Source: Toxoplasma gondii ME49
Taxonomy: Eukaryota > Apicomplexa > Conoidasida > Eucoccidiorida > Sarcocystidae
Direction: 5' to 3'
Assembly: GCF_000006565.2 (NCBI RefSeq)
Contig: NC_031479.1
Span: 3,498,289 to 3,562,288, forward strand
DNA length: 64,000 bases
Program-made: the position numbers and the translations under genes
The notes under the pieces: generated by a model
What the model saw: the letters and a program-made list of their open reading frames with translations, nothing else
The model's database searches: none
What the model was told of the DNA's origin: nothing
Part shown: in pieces, positions 32,101 through 47,100 of the stretch
Position numbering within the stretch: position 1 is the stretch's first letter
Layout: the number at the start of each line of letters is the position of its first letter

Positions 32101-35100
32101 AAGGCCACACGCGACGGCTCGGAAACGTCGTCTGCGTTGTTCTGGCCTCTGACAAATGTGTCTCTGATGAAGGCTTTTGTTCCAGCAGAGAAGCTGGTCA
32201 CCAGACTCAGCGGGTTGCCAATGATGTCGATGGAGGCGACCAGCTTGTGGACCTGGCGGAGGCCCTGCTGCGCGTACAGCCTCAACAGCGCCTCCCCGAG
32301 CTGGTCACTTGTGCTGAAGACGGCTCGATGAAGAACGAGGCGGAACTTCATAGGGAAGTTGGTGACGTCCGTCATCGTTCCGCCAACGAGCTGGAACTGC
32401 CGCATAGCGACCGCGTCCATTCCCGTCATCGCCAAGTGTCTCCGGTGCTCTCTAGGGGCACGAGTCGAGAGGAGAATCTGGATCGGCCTAATGCAGAACG
32501 TTCTGATGTACACTGGCTTCGTGCTGGCGACTTTGGCGGCCGGGACGCGGGGCAGGTCTCGGAACTTCTTGAATCCTTCAGTGCGTGAATCCATGCTCGC
32601 TGCTTCACGGATTTCCCGCACACTTTTCGTCTGCAAAGCCCGAAAGTACACGTTGCGGAGCTGGACGAAACAAAGCAGATAGCGGATGAGCTCGAAGGTC
32701 GTGTCGACTTCCAGGTGAAGAGACACGGGCGCGAGCGCGCAGTCAAAGTACTGCAGAACCGTGGCCTCTTGGCCAGATCGCCCGCCAAACTGGACCCGCA
32801 GAAACGCTTCTTCGCCGTCCTCACGCTTCATCTCGACTTCAGCCTCCTCCAGACGCCGCAGCCGCCGCCTCCTGCACCAGCCTTTGCTCGAGGCGCCTGC
32901 AGACAGCACGGCGCCGCTCGGACGGCCCGGCACCCACTCCCCGCCTCTGCTTCGCACCTTATCAGGGCCCTGCGGGCCTTGCTCTGTCTCGCCCCAGAGG
33001 ATGTACGGGCGAATCGAGCTCGCGATGATCGTGCCCACCTGCGCACCCGTCAGGACGCCTTCCCCAAGCGTCGCCCCCGCCTTGGCTTTCTTATCGCCAG
33101 CTGCCTGGTGCTGCATCAGCTCCTCGTCCGTGCAGGGCCGGACGACCGTCTCGTGGCGCGCCCCCGTTGTTCCGTTATCGACTTGGAAGCGGCGAATCGA
33201 GAAGAGGAAGTCTGTACGGCCCCCTGCGTGTCGTCCCGAACCGCCGTAGAATCCAAGGAAGGCGGCACTGGGCGCTGAGTAGAGGAGTGAAGCAGGATCC
33301 CAGGCAGGCCCCCAGCGCGGGGCAGGCGCAGCTACGTGAGGCAGGTCTGGACACCGGGCCGCTGCCCGAACCCCTGAGGCCCCGATGTACAGAAGCTCCT
33401 GGGGACTGTCATCCACCAAAGAAATTCCACAACCTTGGAGATGCACTTCCATAAGAAACGTCACATTAGCGAGTGCGGGGAAAAACGAAGACGATGGAGG
33501 ACGGGCGACTGGTAGTCCCTCCTGGACAGAGGCGTCCGGAGGGAACCCGTCGTCCGCCACGGGCAAAGGTGGATAGGGACAAGAATAGACAGGGAAAGCG
33601 TGATGCATATTTCGTTGAAAACCGCCCTCCTCTTGCCGGCATATCAACGGGAAAATCGGGCCTCCACGCATTTGTCCAGAATGCGGCGACAGATCCGCGA
33701 GCGCATCAGGAGTAGAATGCCGGCGCATCGTTGGTGCTCCCCATCTCGAGTGTCCTGGCCCGTTCCGCAGTTCTGGGAGAAGCGACACTGCCTGAGCTGC
33801 TTTTGAGCCTCCATATCCTGGTTGTTGGGGAACATTCAAAATGGCGGGGAGCTGACCGACACGGCTGGGTCCCGTTGAACGAGCCTCAAAGGCGGCGGAT
33901 TGAAATCTTGCGGCGGCCACCTTCGCTGAGGCGCGTCCAAATGAATTAGGCATTGGTGGATCGCCGATTCTCGACTGCGAAGGATCCAGAGCCCACGGAA
34001 GTCGACCGTAGTGCACACGCGCTTTTCCGAAGCCGCCACTCCCGGTGTTCGATCGTGGAAGCCCTGTTCGTTCCGCGGCGCCTCCCATCCAAAGTCTGTC
34101 AGCCAGAAGGACCGGTTCGCCTTGACCATGTCGCCGTCTCTCCCTTCCCGTTGTTGCCTCATCGTCAGAGTGCGCTCGCCCGGCTTCTTTCAAGGACTGG
34201 GATAGGAACTGTGAGGAGTGGAGACTCGCGGATTTCAAGTTGCGCTTGCCGCGGGTCTCCCTGGAACAACAATGCTTCCGCGATCGCCGTCCACCGACTT
34301 CTTCCTCTCCTTGTTCCTCCGTTGGCCTTCCGCCTATCGGTGGAAGCCGCCTGCGTCTTCCCTTGTTGCTTCGTGTCGTTGCTGACTCGGACCTATCCAC
34401 TGCAGCGCTGACGCTCCCTCGGCACTCGGGCGGAGACCCCGCGCGCGTTGTCGCCGGATCCTCAGACTTCGTTTTCTGACCACGCTGCTTTCTGTCGCTT
34501 CCCTTTCCAAACTCCTCAACGGCTTCCGCCGACTGGACACGGCTCCGCGACGGAGACGGACTGTCGCCACACACAGCGGGTCCTGTGTGGCCGCTGAAGA
34601 GCCCGCGGAGGCCGGGCTCGACTGCGCGTGGCTTCGCGGAAGACGACGAGGAAGTTCTCAGCAGCGACGAATTCGTCTCAGCTCGGCCCAACTTGCGCAG
34701 CGCCACGATCGAGTGAACAGGCATGTGCAGGTGCCGGAGACCGCGACCGCCACTGGACTCGCTCCGAGTACTTCGAGACCGCCTCAACGCGTCCCACAAA
34801 CGAGTCACCGACGCCTGGCGACGCACCGAGCGATTGGCACCGTCATTGGATTCGTCCCGGTCGTCCGTTTCACTGCATGCAGAGTTCGAGTCCGACAGAT
34901 CACTTCCACCATCCTGTTCGGAACTGTCGAACTCCGTTTCGCTGGTGTCCGGCATCTTCTCCAACCCAGTGGCGGCGTCCAGCTGGTCCTCTGACTCCGT
35001 GCTCATTCGTCGTGACCGGCTTCGTTCGCCTTCCCGGTCCGTTGCTTCTGTCCATTTGCGTCCCGATTTCTCGTCGTCACTGTCAAGCCACCTGCTCTCT

Positions 35101-38100
35101 CGTTCGTGAGCCTCGGCGGCGACTCGGGCTCCACATCGTGAAACACAAGAGACCGCCTCTGGCCCGAACCCGTTCCAGCGGCGAGTGGCCTTCCATGGCC
35201 TCACGGGCGGCAAGCCTTGGCTGAGAAATCGACCAAGACTGCCACTGCGGCTGGTGCATGCACTGTTCCGTCGGTCTCTGGCCTCCACCAAGCAGCGCTC
35301 GGAGTCGTGGGGTGGCCATTCGCTGGTTTCAAAGAACGCCGCCGGAACGCAGTGGAGCGGCGGGCCCCACGAGGGTTGGGCGAAGCCAAGAAGTTGACAT
35401 GGCGTTTGCGATTCCAAGGAACTTGGTGGCCATACCGTCAGTTCATCGTCTGTTTCAAGTCGCCCTCGGCCTCTCCAGCCCTCGCTCGCGACGCTTGGGC
35501 ATTGCGAGAAAGGGAGGAGGTCGGTGATCCTTGCACTTTCGCCTTCCCAGGGGAAGAACACAGATCTCGACCCAGAGCAGCGGGAAAAACTTCCTCGGGT
35601 GTCCATTGAGAAGAACGTGTCACATCGTGAATAGGGCCTTGCGTCTGCAGAATCGTGGCGACCGGGCAGTGAGTACCACATCCGCTGTCGCAGGTTCGGA
35701 GCGGACGATTTCCCAGTCCCGTCCTGTCTCCACCTGGACGACGCAGTCGAGCCTTTCCTCATCCAGTCGCCCCTCTCGGTCCATTCCGAGTAAATGCTGG
35801 GGTTTCGCGACCCGGCGCCTGGCAGACTGCTCGTTACGCCGCGCCACTGGGACTGTCTGGTCTCGTGGTATGGCCAGCAGACTCCAGAACCGTGGAAGCT
35901 GGTGTCGGATTCGAAGCGGGTCGGCGCCCAAGTTCGCGGAATGAACAAGATCCGGTCTCTCGCACCTTCCACGTCCGTCACTAGAGGGCCAGCTCGACAT
36001 TTGCTTGAGTGCATATGCAGTCGGGCCTTGAGCCGCCCGGAGCCCGCCAGCGCCCCGCCGCTCTTGAGGGTTCGTCCCCGCGTGTGAATCGCCTCATCGG
36101 AGACACTTCGCTTCAACGTTACATCCGGCTCGCTCGAAACACTCACTCGCCTTCGGCCCTTCACCATTTCAGCGGAACTCCGGCCTCGGTCTCGCGCTGA
36201 GAGAGAAGACGGGAACACCATGCCGAGGACCGTTTTCTGGGGCAAACCTCCCAGAGGCTTGTCAGAGCCCTCCCTCGCGTTTCGCTGGCTTGGGCTCCGC
36301 GACATACCACCTCCGCGGACCCACGGGAAGACAAAGTCACTGGTGTGACCTGCGCCTGGCCCCCATCCGTCCCGTGCCTCTGACTGAGGCTCGGGAAATG
36401 GCCAGTCGGGGCCGCTGTGGAAACCGGAGCTCGACGCCAGGCTGTTGATGCTGCGGCTTGAGGAGTGGCGAGAAATGAGAGAGAACGGCCTCAGCAGGCT
36501 AACGTCCCTTCTTAACCCCTTCGAGTTGGCCCCGCGGCCAAGGGCCGTCGCCGCATGCGCCAGCCGATCGCTCACGTTTCCTTGACCGGCAGTCGGGGCG
36601 ACGCTGCTCTCTCGCTGTACCAGTGCTGCCGGGGGTCCTGCAACCGCAGATCTCATTTGCTGCGGAAACCCAACAGGAAACCCTCCGGGACCGTCCGGTC
36701 CGCAGATCCCCGAGTAGCAGTAGTCGAAGGCGCTCGGCGCAAACGGTACGGGGACGGGGAACGCGCCTGGAGAAGCGCTTAGAGGCCCGCTCAGGAGTAG
36801 AGACGTTCGCGGACAGACCTCGGAAATAATCACGACACGCCTTCCTTGGTGCACGTCGGTTGTGAAGAACAGTCTGTCTTCGCCAGAGGAGGTCGACGTC
36901 GTCGAGTCCCGCCGATTTTGAGGTACGCCGTAGGGGCTGCTCGACCGGTGGGTCGGACGCCTTGGGAGCTGAAGAGATCGGTGTTGCTTCACCCTCTCGA
37001 TTTCGCATGTCCGACTGAACACTTGTCCACTGTCGAAGACGCTGAAGCGCATGATGCGGCGACTCCGCTGCGGCTCTTGCCACGCAAAGTCGCACTTTTC
37101 GCCTGGAAGAAGGATGTCTTTCTGGGCGCGATTCTTGAGGCCTGCGCCCGCCTGAGAGAACTGGACCACCCTCCGGCTACGGTTGACGAGAAGGAACTCC
37201 GCTCGTTTCGGCTGAGAAAAGCAGATAAACAACGCCGCATCCTCAAGCGCTCGAATCTCGACCTCGACAATCACGTATTGACGCCTTGACCGGGCGACGG
37301 CAGGCCCGATGTCGAGCACCAGGGCGCCCTCGTCCGGCGGGCGTCTGGACTGCGATTCGTTCCCCGACGTCGGCACCAAAGATCCGAAGGGGCCGCCTGC
37401 CCCGCCCGCCGCCGCGTCCCCGGCAGTTCCAAGTCCTGGGATGCGGCGGAAGGACCCTGAAGTCTTCGACCGAAGCGACAGGACTCTGGAGCCGAAGTGG
37501 CGAGGGCTCATACTGCGGACATTGATGTGTTCAGAAGTCGCGCAGACGCCGCTAGTCGGGCCTTCATGTCCGGACAACGGCGCGGCTGCGCGAACATGCG
37601 AGTGGGGAACAGGGCGCCCCGTCTCGTCCTCGGACTGTTTTGGGCTCGTCTGCTCCCCTACAGCTCTGTCGGCGAGCTTCGTCCCATCCTTCCCGCTCGG
37701 CGGTGAGTCCCACCGGGATGCGATAGGCAAACGAATCTGAAAGCGGCAAACCCGGTTGATTTGAATCTCAGACGACCAGGTGGGAATTGACGCGGAAGCA
37801 GCCTCTTGCTTGCCCAGCCTCCGGACAGTCAGGCCCGCTGGCTTCTGGGAGGTCGACCGCGAAGACAGCGCTGTGTCCGCGACCGTTACGAGAGACAGCT
37901 CTCGCTCTACGCCGCCGCCCTGACCTGTAACACTCATAAGGGATGGCTCCGTCGTCCCTCGCAGTGGCGGTGAGCTTTTCGTCTGCCTGAAAGGGGTGCC
38001 CGCCACATCAGCGTTTCCGCCCAACTGAGAAAAACCGGTCAGTTGCCGAGACACTCCGGAACTCGTGCAGAGGTCTTCACTCTTGTCCTCGTTGGAGACC

Positions 38101-38184
38101 GAAAACTGGGGCGACTCGCTGCGTGTGGTCGCAACGGCCCAACTCGACCCACGTGAGACTACGCACTTGGATGCGTCGGGTACC
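29106..38184 (-). CDS. VPS13: VPS13 terminal 9-kb exon with C-terminal domains
   Basis: A single uninterrupted exon of 9,079 bases (3,026 codons plus stop) from acceptor CTCGTCTTCAG. In order it has VAB strands (YVIVEVEIRALEDAALFICF, LLPGEKCDFAW), a long disordered part, FLMEVHLQGCGISLVDDSPQ, ELIRYLLCFVQLRNVYFRAL, YIRTFCIRPIQILLS, then the VPS13_C-like block LHRAVFSTSDQLGEALLRLY, IIGNPLSLVTSFSAGTKAF and YPVRGVRQGGPVGLLLG. A PH-like segment (DYVVATSELVLCILEGRAKW) follows, and the protein ends FISQFVRVVGKR. In relatives this end targets lipid droplets, mitochondria or other acceptor membranes. Confidence 0.92.
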
Positions 38185-41100
38185 CTGAAGACGAGAGAAG
38201 AAAACGCATCCACACGACAAACATGACACAGGTGCATTCCAGCTCGCGCAACGAACGCCTTTCAGTTCCATTTGCTTGAGTGGTAAGTCTGAAACACCCA
38301 ACCACCAAGTGCGTTCTACATCGTGAGGCTCACGTATTATGTGGACGATCTCCTTCGTCGCACGCGTTCCGTGGGATATCAAGCGATCCCGGTGCCCGAC
38401 ACAGGCTCCGCCCTTCGCCACGGTCTCCTTGGTGCACCGCCACGTTCGCCAAAGCTCCTTCGGCATCTGAAACGGCGCCTGAAGGCCGGGGTGCTTCCTC
38501 TCCACAGTCGCATCGTCCCGCGAGACGCTCCGCTTCCAGGCGATCGTCCGGCGGAGTCCCCCAGGTCTTGCGGCTCCGGAGAGCTGGGGCTTTCTGGAAT
38601 TCTTCGCGATTATTACGCGTCAGAGATGGTGCAACCAGAGAGAAGATAATGGAAGGTACGCCGCCGCGACCGGCGTGCTGCGGGTGGAAGGCCATCTGGC
38701 GCCCAGAGGCCAGATGAATGACTCCCGATTGCATCCGCTGTCCGTCGTTGCCACGAAAGACGGCCTGACGCTGAGTCGCCAGCTGCCTCTCGTCGCTTTC
38801 AGTCTCCGTCTGAGCTTCGCCAGGATTGCTCACCCCCGAGGGGACAGGTGCGCCGCCTTCGGCGATCCACAGGTCGAATGAGAGGTTATTGACAAGCGTG
38901 AAGCGACTGAAGACGTTGATGATTTTTGTGCGTGCGAATGGCGGCGGCCCACGAGTGACAGTGACGCCTAGCCAGTGCGGCGGGTTGCCCGAATTCGCAG
39001 CCTTCGTGTTCGACGCTCTCCCGCCACTGAGCAAGCCCCAGAAAATGCTACGGCGACCTTCGGCCCTGGGAATCACAACTTGAGAAACGCGACCTACAAT
39101 GTCCACGCGAAAAGGTGGAGATAACGTTCCAGCTGCGGATGCTGAGGGCACTTGCGTGGCTGCCGCGCTCACACAATTCCTATCTTCGTGCTCTGCGCCG
39201 ACCTCGCGCTGCCCGGCAGACGGGTCTTCACTCGAGGCCTTGCCTAGACGGGGCTCTGTCTTGTCTGCGTTCCTTTGTCCCTCGCAATCACTGGCTTCCG
39301 CGCAGACGTCCACGCCCGCGGAGGCCTTGCTTTTCCTGAACAGAAACTGAACGATCTTCTCACCGACGCGTGTGAGGCTCGGCGTGAGTTCTTTGTTCTC
39401 TGCGCCGCCTTTTCGTGCCTTCTCGTCTCCGGTGGCCGCGGCCGTGACGCCTCGAGCCCCTGAACCTCGGTGCGTCGCACACTGCAGACTCAGAGGTTCC
39501 GCCAGGCCCAGGCGAAGGGACGTCTTTTCTCGGGGACCACTACAGGACAGCACTCGCCAGTCGGTGCTGCCGATCCTCTGGGGCAGGCCTACGTGTGGCT
39601 GCACGACAAGGATCGGCTCTGGGTGCCTGTTGACGACCCAGAAGGGCGCAAAAAGCTTCACAGTCCGAACAGAGGTTTCCCAAACGAAGGTCCTCAAACT
39701 CTCAGAGACTCGTCCCCAGGCCATGTGCACGGATGCTCTCACTGCTGTTCCACACGCGACTAATTGGGTCGGTTCTGTCCATGCGTCTCTGGACACCAAC
39801 AGGGCGGATGGGGCCCCCTTCTTCTCTGGAAACGCGTGGGTGAGTCGTGCGTCTATGCTATCGGTTTTGTCGCCAAGCGGGAGACGCGAGCACCAGTCCG
39901 AGGCAGCGCCTAACCTCAGGGAACAGGCAGACCCGCGAGCACGAGGCCCTAATGGGGAGGCCGAAGCTTGCTGGAACGACTCAGATCCATAGATGCCGCA
40001 TGCCGCCGACTGCAGCGCGCTTTGTTCCGCCTCCGAATTCGAAGCGGAAGAAGCCACCCCACACCCAGCCTCCTCGGCATCCTCCACAGTCCGAAAGGAC
40101 AGACGCGTTCGCGGCGACGCCTCGCGACCCCGCCGTCCCTCCAGGGCGCCGAGAGAAGGCCCGACAACGCGGGCCTCCTGGCTTCGAGAAAGAGGGGGAA
40201 GGCGCGGCCTGTCGCAGGGCAACTGGGCCTCGCCGCGCCCCGCATCGTGCCCGTGACTCAGACGGGTGCGGCGCGGGTCCCTGTGGAGTCCAAAGACAGC
40301 GGCCGATGTCTCGACACAGGCCCCGGCTGCCAGAGAGGCCGAGCCGCTAGCCGTCTCCGCCGCGATCACGATCTCTTGTGGGGCGAGATCTGCCAAGAAG
40401 AGGTAGAGGGGATGGGAAGGGGGCACCTGGCGATTGCTACTGTCGACGATGCGGGTCCTCTTCAGGACGAGTTTTTCGTCGAGCATGGCTGAACCGGGGC
40501 TGAGAGGCGAGTCCAGGGGAAACGCGGTCGACTCGTAGATGTGGCGAAACGGATGCTGAGCACTGTTGACAGAAAACTCGACGGTCAGAGCCGTACACGC
40601 CTCCTCGATAGCAATGTCTTCCCCAGGTTGAACAACTGTCGAGGTAATTCCCGGCACTGCTCCAGTCTTCGACACCGCCGCAGGGCTACGAGACACTACC
40701 GCAGGCGGGGTCGCCACAGGCGCCGGGTCCCCGCCCACTGGGGAGCCGGGGGGGCTCGCCGGGTGAGCGTCTTGGGTCTGTTCTGGCGTGGGAACGACCG
40801 AGTGAGACAGAGAATGGAGAACCTCAGGTGCCGCCGCCGCGTCTCTAGAAGACCCGGGGAGCTTCTGCCCATGCGTCAGAGACTGCCACTGAAACCGCCA
40901 CTCAGACGGGCAACCGTCCATCATGGAGGACTGCCTACGGGAGTGCCTCGAGGGCTGGTGAGAGTTAAACAGAGACATCGAGGCGAGTGTCTGATACAGG
41001 CGGCTGCTCTGGAGGTGTGGGAGAGTGGCTGGAGGCGACGGTGAGGCTCTCGGTTCGAGACAAGAAATCTTGATTGAGTCAAGAAGACGATTTCCGATCT

Positions 41101-44100
41101 GAATGCACATGCAGGCACAGATTTCAGGCTAAGATCCAAACGGTGGATTTGCTGAAAAAGGAATGCGAAGATTTCTACCTAGGTTGCGAATACACAGTGC
41201 AACAAACGCTCTCGCGTGTTCAGGCGAGCACTCTTCTTCTCCGTCAGCAAGGCAGCTACTCAGGGACGTCTAATTACTTATTCCGCGCAGGCACAATGTC
41301 AAAGAGCAATAGGAGCAGCGCGCCGCGCCCTTGGTGTCTCCACCGATCTTCGCCAAGAGAAAACCCAAACGGGTGCCCCAGAGGGGCGAGTCATTCTCCC
41401 CCATCCCCACGCCAGCAGTACCCAACGTCCCTCCTGCGATCTTCACTCTCGCACATACGACGTTCGAACTTCCCTCTCGCTTATCGCTGTTTCTTTTGTC
41501 TTCACACAGACTGTTTCCCTCGCACTGGTGTTTACCCGAAGTGGTGCTTCGATGCCGATCTCAAAGAAGAGGGGATCTGTCTCGGAAAGGAAGTCCCGAG
41601 TTTTGCCATACACGGTGACGGCGAGAGCCACACACCGTTGCCCGGATCTTGTGGCCACCACTGTGTCGCGGGGAGGGTCTCGCCCAGTCTCTTCTGGTCG
41701 GTGCTCCTGGGCCCTCAGAAGACCCTCATTGCCCCCCCCACAGTGTGCTGAGATACCCGTTGTCGCCGAAGGCCTCTCTCCGCCAGGCCTGTTCATCTCC
41801 CCAGTTCCACCCGAGTCTGAGGCGAATCTGCTCCAGCTTTGCATGTCTCGAGAGGCTTGTTCTGAGGTTCCTGTGACCGCAGAGGAGACAGTCATAGCCC
41901 TGATGGAGCGTGAAGGGTACGGCTCCACACGCTGCCCCGTGTCTTCATCCCCGCCCCAGCTCCAGGGAAGACAGACACCGTCTTGACCACTGACGCCAAC
42001 ACAAGAGTTGCCCCTATCCAAGGTGGCTGTGACGTCTCTCCCTCCGCGTTCTTCTCCCGCGTGAAGACGAAGCGCGCTTCGGCTCTCTTCATTGCCCGCC
42101 TGGTGGTCACTGTGGCCTGGGGGTGTCATGGGTGTGGACGGGGGCTGATGACCGTGCGAATGGCACCACGAGACAGAAGACCTATCTGAGTGCGTGCGAG
42201 ACGGCAGAGGTAACGACGAGATGGCGTGGTGCAAGGCAGACTCGCTGGTCGCCGCGGCCGCATCTCCCTGTTGAAGTGCTCCCAAGCCCTGCTCGGCAAC
42301 TGTCCTTTCATGGTAGAGGGCGTCCACAGTCTGACACGCAGGCGGACAACGCTGGTGCGTGACGCTCCATTTGAGCGACGAGGACCTTGATGTCGACCGA
42401 GACTCCCAACTCTCTGCTGACATCGTCCTGGACCGAGAGGTGCGCCTGGAGAAGATACGCCGGAGGAACCCAGAGGTTGGGACTGCGTCGCGTTCTGCCA
42501 CCTCTCCAGGATCCTCAACAGCATACCTTCGCCGACTGCCAAGCCTATCACTCGCCTGGTAGGGAGTTCCGAGTGCATTCACATGGCAGCTGAACAGCAT
42601 GTGCTCGGGCACCGTCTCCATCCTTCGGCAGACTTCGGTGTTGCGTCTCGACATCCTGCCGGCCCCTGATGAGGCCCAGGCGTGGCCTCGACCGTGGTGA
42701 ACCGGAGAGCCACTGGGGGCTCGTGCAGAGGCTGAAGCAGCCGCTAGCACAGGATCGAGGAAAGGCAGCGAGAGAGGGACCCATCGTTCCGGGAAGTCGA
42801 GCGTGTGAGGCGGCACAGTGTAGGCCGCCACACTGAAGCTCGGACACTGGACGACACTTTGGAAGCACTGATGCGGAAGCAACGCCTTCGCTCCCAGTGC
42901 AGATGCCAGGTCAAACAAATACCGATACACCTGAAACGCAGACACGCAGAGACCCCAGAAAGGCACGAATACGTCGAGACGTCATCCGATGTAGTGCCAC
43001 AAGAACATTTGAGATGAGAAGGACCTCGACTGCGCACACCGAAATGCGGATGGACCGCTTTTTGAGCGCCTCGACAGCATCAAAATGACGCTCTCCATTC
43101 AGGTGCGGTTTCGGCTCATGCATCGACAAAGCACCTCAACAGCGAACACTACCTGGACCAGTAGATCCCGGAGAAGTCCCTGAATCACTGTGACTTTATG
43201 CATTGACAAGGAATCCTACACCCGCCATTTTAGCCGTCTTGTTCCCACGGCAGTCTCTGAATGTTATGTCGTGACTGGTTTCATTGCTGGCGACCTGCAA
43301 GCCGACGTCGTAAACGTACCTCTACACTTGTCCCTGTTGTCAACGCACTAGAGTTTCTCGCCCTGTTCAGAATTTCGACGGCTCCAGTGCGTATCGCGGA
43401 TTCCATCTCCCTTGCCGCTTCGATGCGCCTCAAAGCCAGCGCACTCAAGACGAGCCCATGAGGGGCAGTCGGCCTTCCCAGTCGGTTATCTCCTTCCGAA
43501 CTCCCGCCGTAGTCGGGGAGGGACAGCCATGTGTTGGCCAGGCTCCCGCTGCTGCTGCGGTCACGCTGCCATCCGAGAACCCCCACGAGTGAGGAAGTGG
43601 ACCGGCGTTGGTCCCTCGCCTCGTCACCCAGAGTGACATTCGAAGCTCGATCGCGGCTGCTCCATACCTCATAGTCGCGAACGTTGCTTGTGTAGTTCCC
43701 TAAAGTAGTCGCCGCTGGGTGGCCCCCATCGATGTCAAAAAACGAGGTCCAGAGGTTTTTCGACGCCCATGCGTCTTTCGACTCGAGCCGGTTCTGGCAG
43801 ACGCTCCCGAGAGGCGAGGAGACACTCTGGGGGGTGAGTTCTGGGGACGAGTCGCTGCAGGTCAGCGACCCATACAGTTCCGGATCGCTCGCTCCGTCGT
43901 CATAGGATGAGCCGCGGAGCTCGATGGATTCTTCAGAGCCCACAGAGCGGGCACGAAGTCCAACCCGGCGACGTCTGGGAAGTGCGCCTACGGTTTGGAG
44001 TTTGTCGCCGAAACTCCCGATGCCATGCTCCTCAGGCGCCGGCGTCTGTTCATGCCTGAGAGTGGCGAAACGCAGGCGTCGCGCAAACCTCCCGGACCTG

Positions 44101-47100
44101 GCGTTGCGTTGCCGGCCCGACAGTGGGGACCACCCATATCTGGTCAGGACCCCGTCTCGCTGCCGCTCGCCGTTAACCTCTGAAGGCCCGATCTCCAACG
44201 GCTCGTCCCCCATCTCCCTGAACGCGGGAGAACCGGACAGTGGCTCCGGCCTGGTGCGCCGATCACGTGGCCACAGTGGGCTGCCTGAGGGCCACCCTCG
44301 GTGCCAGGCACGGTCATCAGAGGAGTCGTGGCGCCCCCATGATGACACCGCGGATGCGAAACGACGCGTGTTGCTCGACCCCGAAATGTCCCTCTCTACG
44401 GCTCCTTCAAGACTCTGGAATCGCGTGAGACGTCCCGAAATACCGACCGATCTCTGCCAACCGGTATAGGGCTCGCTGTCGCGCCTGCCGTCGCTCATGA
44501 CCTCCCGTTCGTTGTTCGTTGGCCGGCAGTCGTCTCCGTCATAGTCCACTCCTTGCAGGTACTGACAGACCGCTTCAGCCTGAACCGTTTGGCGCTGAAG
44601 CGCCTCTTCCAGGAACTTAAGTGGAAGCAAAAGGAGAGGCTCGACCTCGAAGTCCGCCTCCCAGCTCATCATCGACGCGTCGGAGTCTGCACCCGACAAC
44701 GGACTCCATCCGCCGAAATCGCAGCCAGCTTCTTCACTCTTTTTCCGACCATCGTCGTCGCAAGACCTTCGAGGCGCGTCCGTACCGAAGTGACCCTCTC
44801 TCTTACCCGCCTGTCTCTCTCCTTTGGCGCCTGTGCCAGAAAAGGTCGTGCTGACACCCCAGGAAAGACGGTGACTCAGCACAGGGCTTTCTCCTGTGAG
44901 ACTTCCACCGTGGTCGGCCACCATGGGGTCTTCCTTCTCCCCTCGTCTTCCCATCGGAGACACACGGACCGAACGTCCACTCCTCCCCTGGTTTTCAGTG
45001 CGGCGCAGTTCGCTAGCGACAAATGCGCGGGGAAGGAGCCACGAGAGAGGCAGATTAAGCAGGCCCCCATTTGCCTCCAGAACCAGCGGGCCGGCGGCTC
45101 TGGCGCCGCTACCCTCTTCTTTCGGGCTCGCCGGAGACGGTCGGAACGCTGGGGAAGAGCACGAACAAGAGGAAAGGCGTCTTGTTTCTTCTGCAGAAGA
45201 CAGGCAATCCCCCAAAACTCCAGAACCTCCTGAAGTAGACAATCGCGCTGAGGCCCTCTCGGGCTCTGCGGGAGATATCGTTTTCACCGTCGGCTCATAT
45301 TGACACTGGGGAGGGGCCTTCACCTGTTCTGCCACTCCCCACTGGTCACCCGTTCCTTTCCCTACCGAAACGGTATTGGCGCAATCACTCTCCACGTTGT
45401 CCTGAGATGCGAATGAAGGCGGGTGCTTTAGGATAGACCTTGCAGCAGCGTTGTGTTCAGCCCCTTCCATATGGCCTCCGTGATGTGTGTCACCGCGCTC
45501 TGGAATCATGGACAGAGTGTCGTTGGAGTGGAGTGACCGGCCCACAATAGCAGTGGTGCTGAACGCGTGGCGTGCGACGTTTCGTCCCTTCTTTCCATCT
45601 GGAGACACCCCACTGGGTTGGGGTTCGAACAGTCCTGTACAGCGTCCTTGTGTCTGGCCTCGTTCTAAACTCGAGCATGCAACGCCTGCAGTGCCGGCGC
45701 TTCCCCGGTCGCTGGCCGACACCGAAAAAACTTCACATCCGACTCCTTCGGCCGTAGACTCATGAGTGTCTGGCTTCATCCCAGATGAGTGCATGAGCCG
45801 TGGTCGGGCGCCTGACTCCGGCTCTCTGGTGGTGATGCGGCGTCCCGACGCGGGGTGAAGAGGAGACAGAGGAACGTTTGCCGACTTTGGAAGGCTTCCA
45901 GGTCGCTGGCCACAGGGTGGCGTGCTAGGTAATCTTCGCAGCGATACAGGAGAAGATGGACGGGGATTCTCTGGGGCCGCGCTCACGGTTGTCTCTTGCC
46001 GCAAAAGGAACTGACGCCCCGAAGACCTCGACCGACCATCTGAACTCGGGGGAAGAGCGATATCAGGGACTGCTTGGTTTGATGAGGACGGTGAGAGTCC
46101 GTCGTTGCAAAACGCCTGATTATTGTTGGAACTCTTCCCAGGGTTCTTTGGATGAGGTCCCAGGGACCTGGCGGTTGCGGCAGCTACACGCGCCACATGC
46201 GGATGCGGCAGAATCTGGTCGAAGCAAGGAGGACACAAAAAGGCAGCAAGTAACACACGGACGGAACGGCGATACGCATGTGCCATTTCGAAATCACACA
46301 GGCCAATACGTCAACGGCCCGCGGCAGCATGCCGAGGAAAAACGACGCCACGAGGAACCAAGCTCATGCGCGAGTTGACCCTCTTGCTCGGACGCTACTG
46401 TAAAACCAGGATCTTCTGTAAACGCTGCGTAATACACCTTTTGACCGCATCTACTCGGACTCAGACGCAAGAGACTCGCGAAGGCATTGGTCGGTGAGAA
46501 CGGGACACGGGTGCAGATAGACATGAAGACCGAGAACCTGCAAGATTTACCAGACACACAAAGCACTGCATACGAAGGGGCGCGCGGCCTCTCCAATCGA
46601 CAGAGCACCAGCTGTTATCCAGATCCACTTGCAGGGGAACCGCCGGGTCAAGGGCAGTCGGATTGTCGATTTTCGAGTCCGAATATGGTCAAGTGGAAAC
46701 TTGACACACCTTTCACACGAAGCCTTGTCTGGTGACTTACGAGCAGGGGAACAGTCGAATGGTTTCGCACGCATACCATCGACGACAAGTGGAGGTGGAA
46801 GGTCTGGAGGTGCGGGAGGAAGACGGTTCGTACGAGAACCCGCAGACGAGAAGTGACAACCTTGGGCAGGCGCCGGCGAGAGCTACGGCCCACGAGTCCC
46901 CGAGAGCGCCTCGACATGTCCTCGCTCCGCGCGTGTCGAAGGGCACTTGTGGGGCTCTTTACCCTGCTGGCTTCCCTCCCGTCAACGCATGCAGGGAGCT
47001 CATCAGATGACAACCGCGACCTGGCCGCGCCGAGCATGGCCTTCGCTTCTCGCCGTTCTTCTCGCCGTTCGCCGGCCACGCCGTTCTTGTCGTCCGAGCC

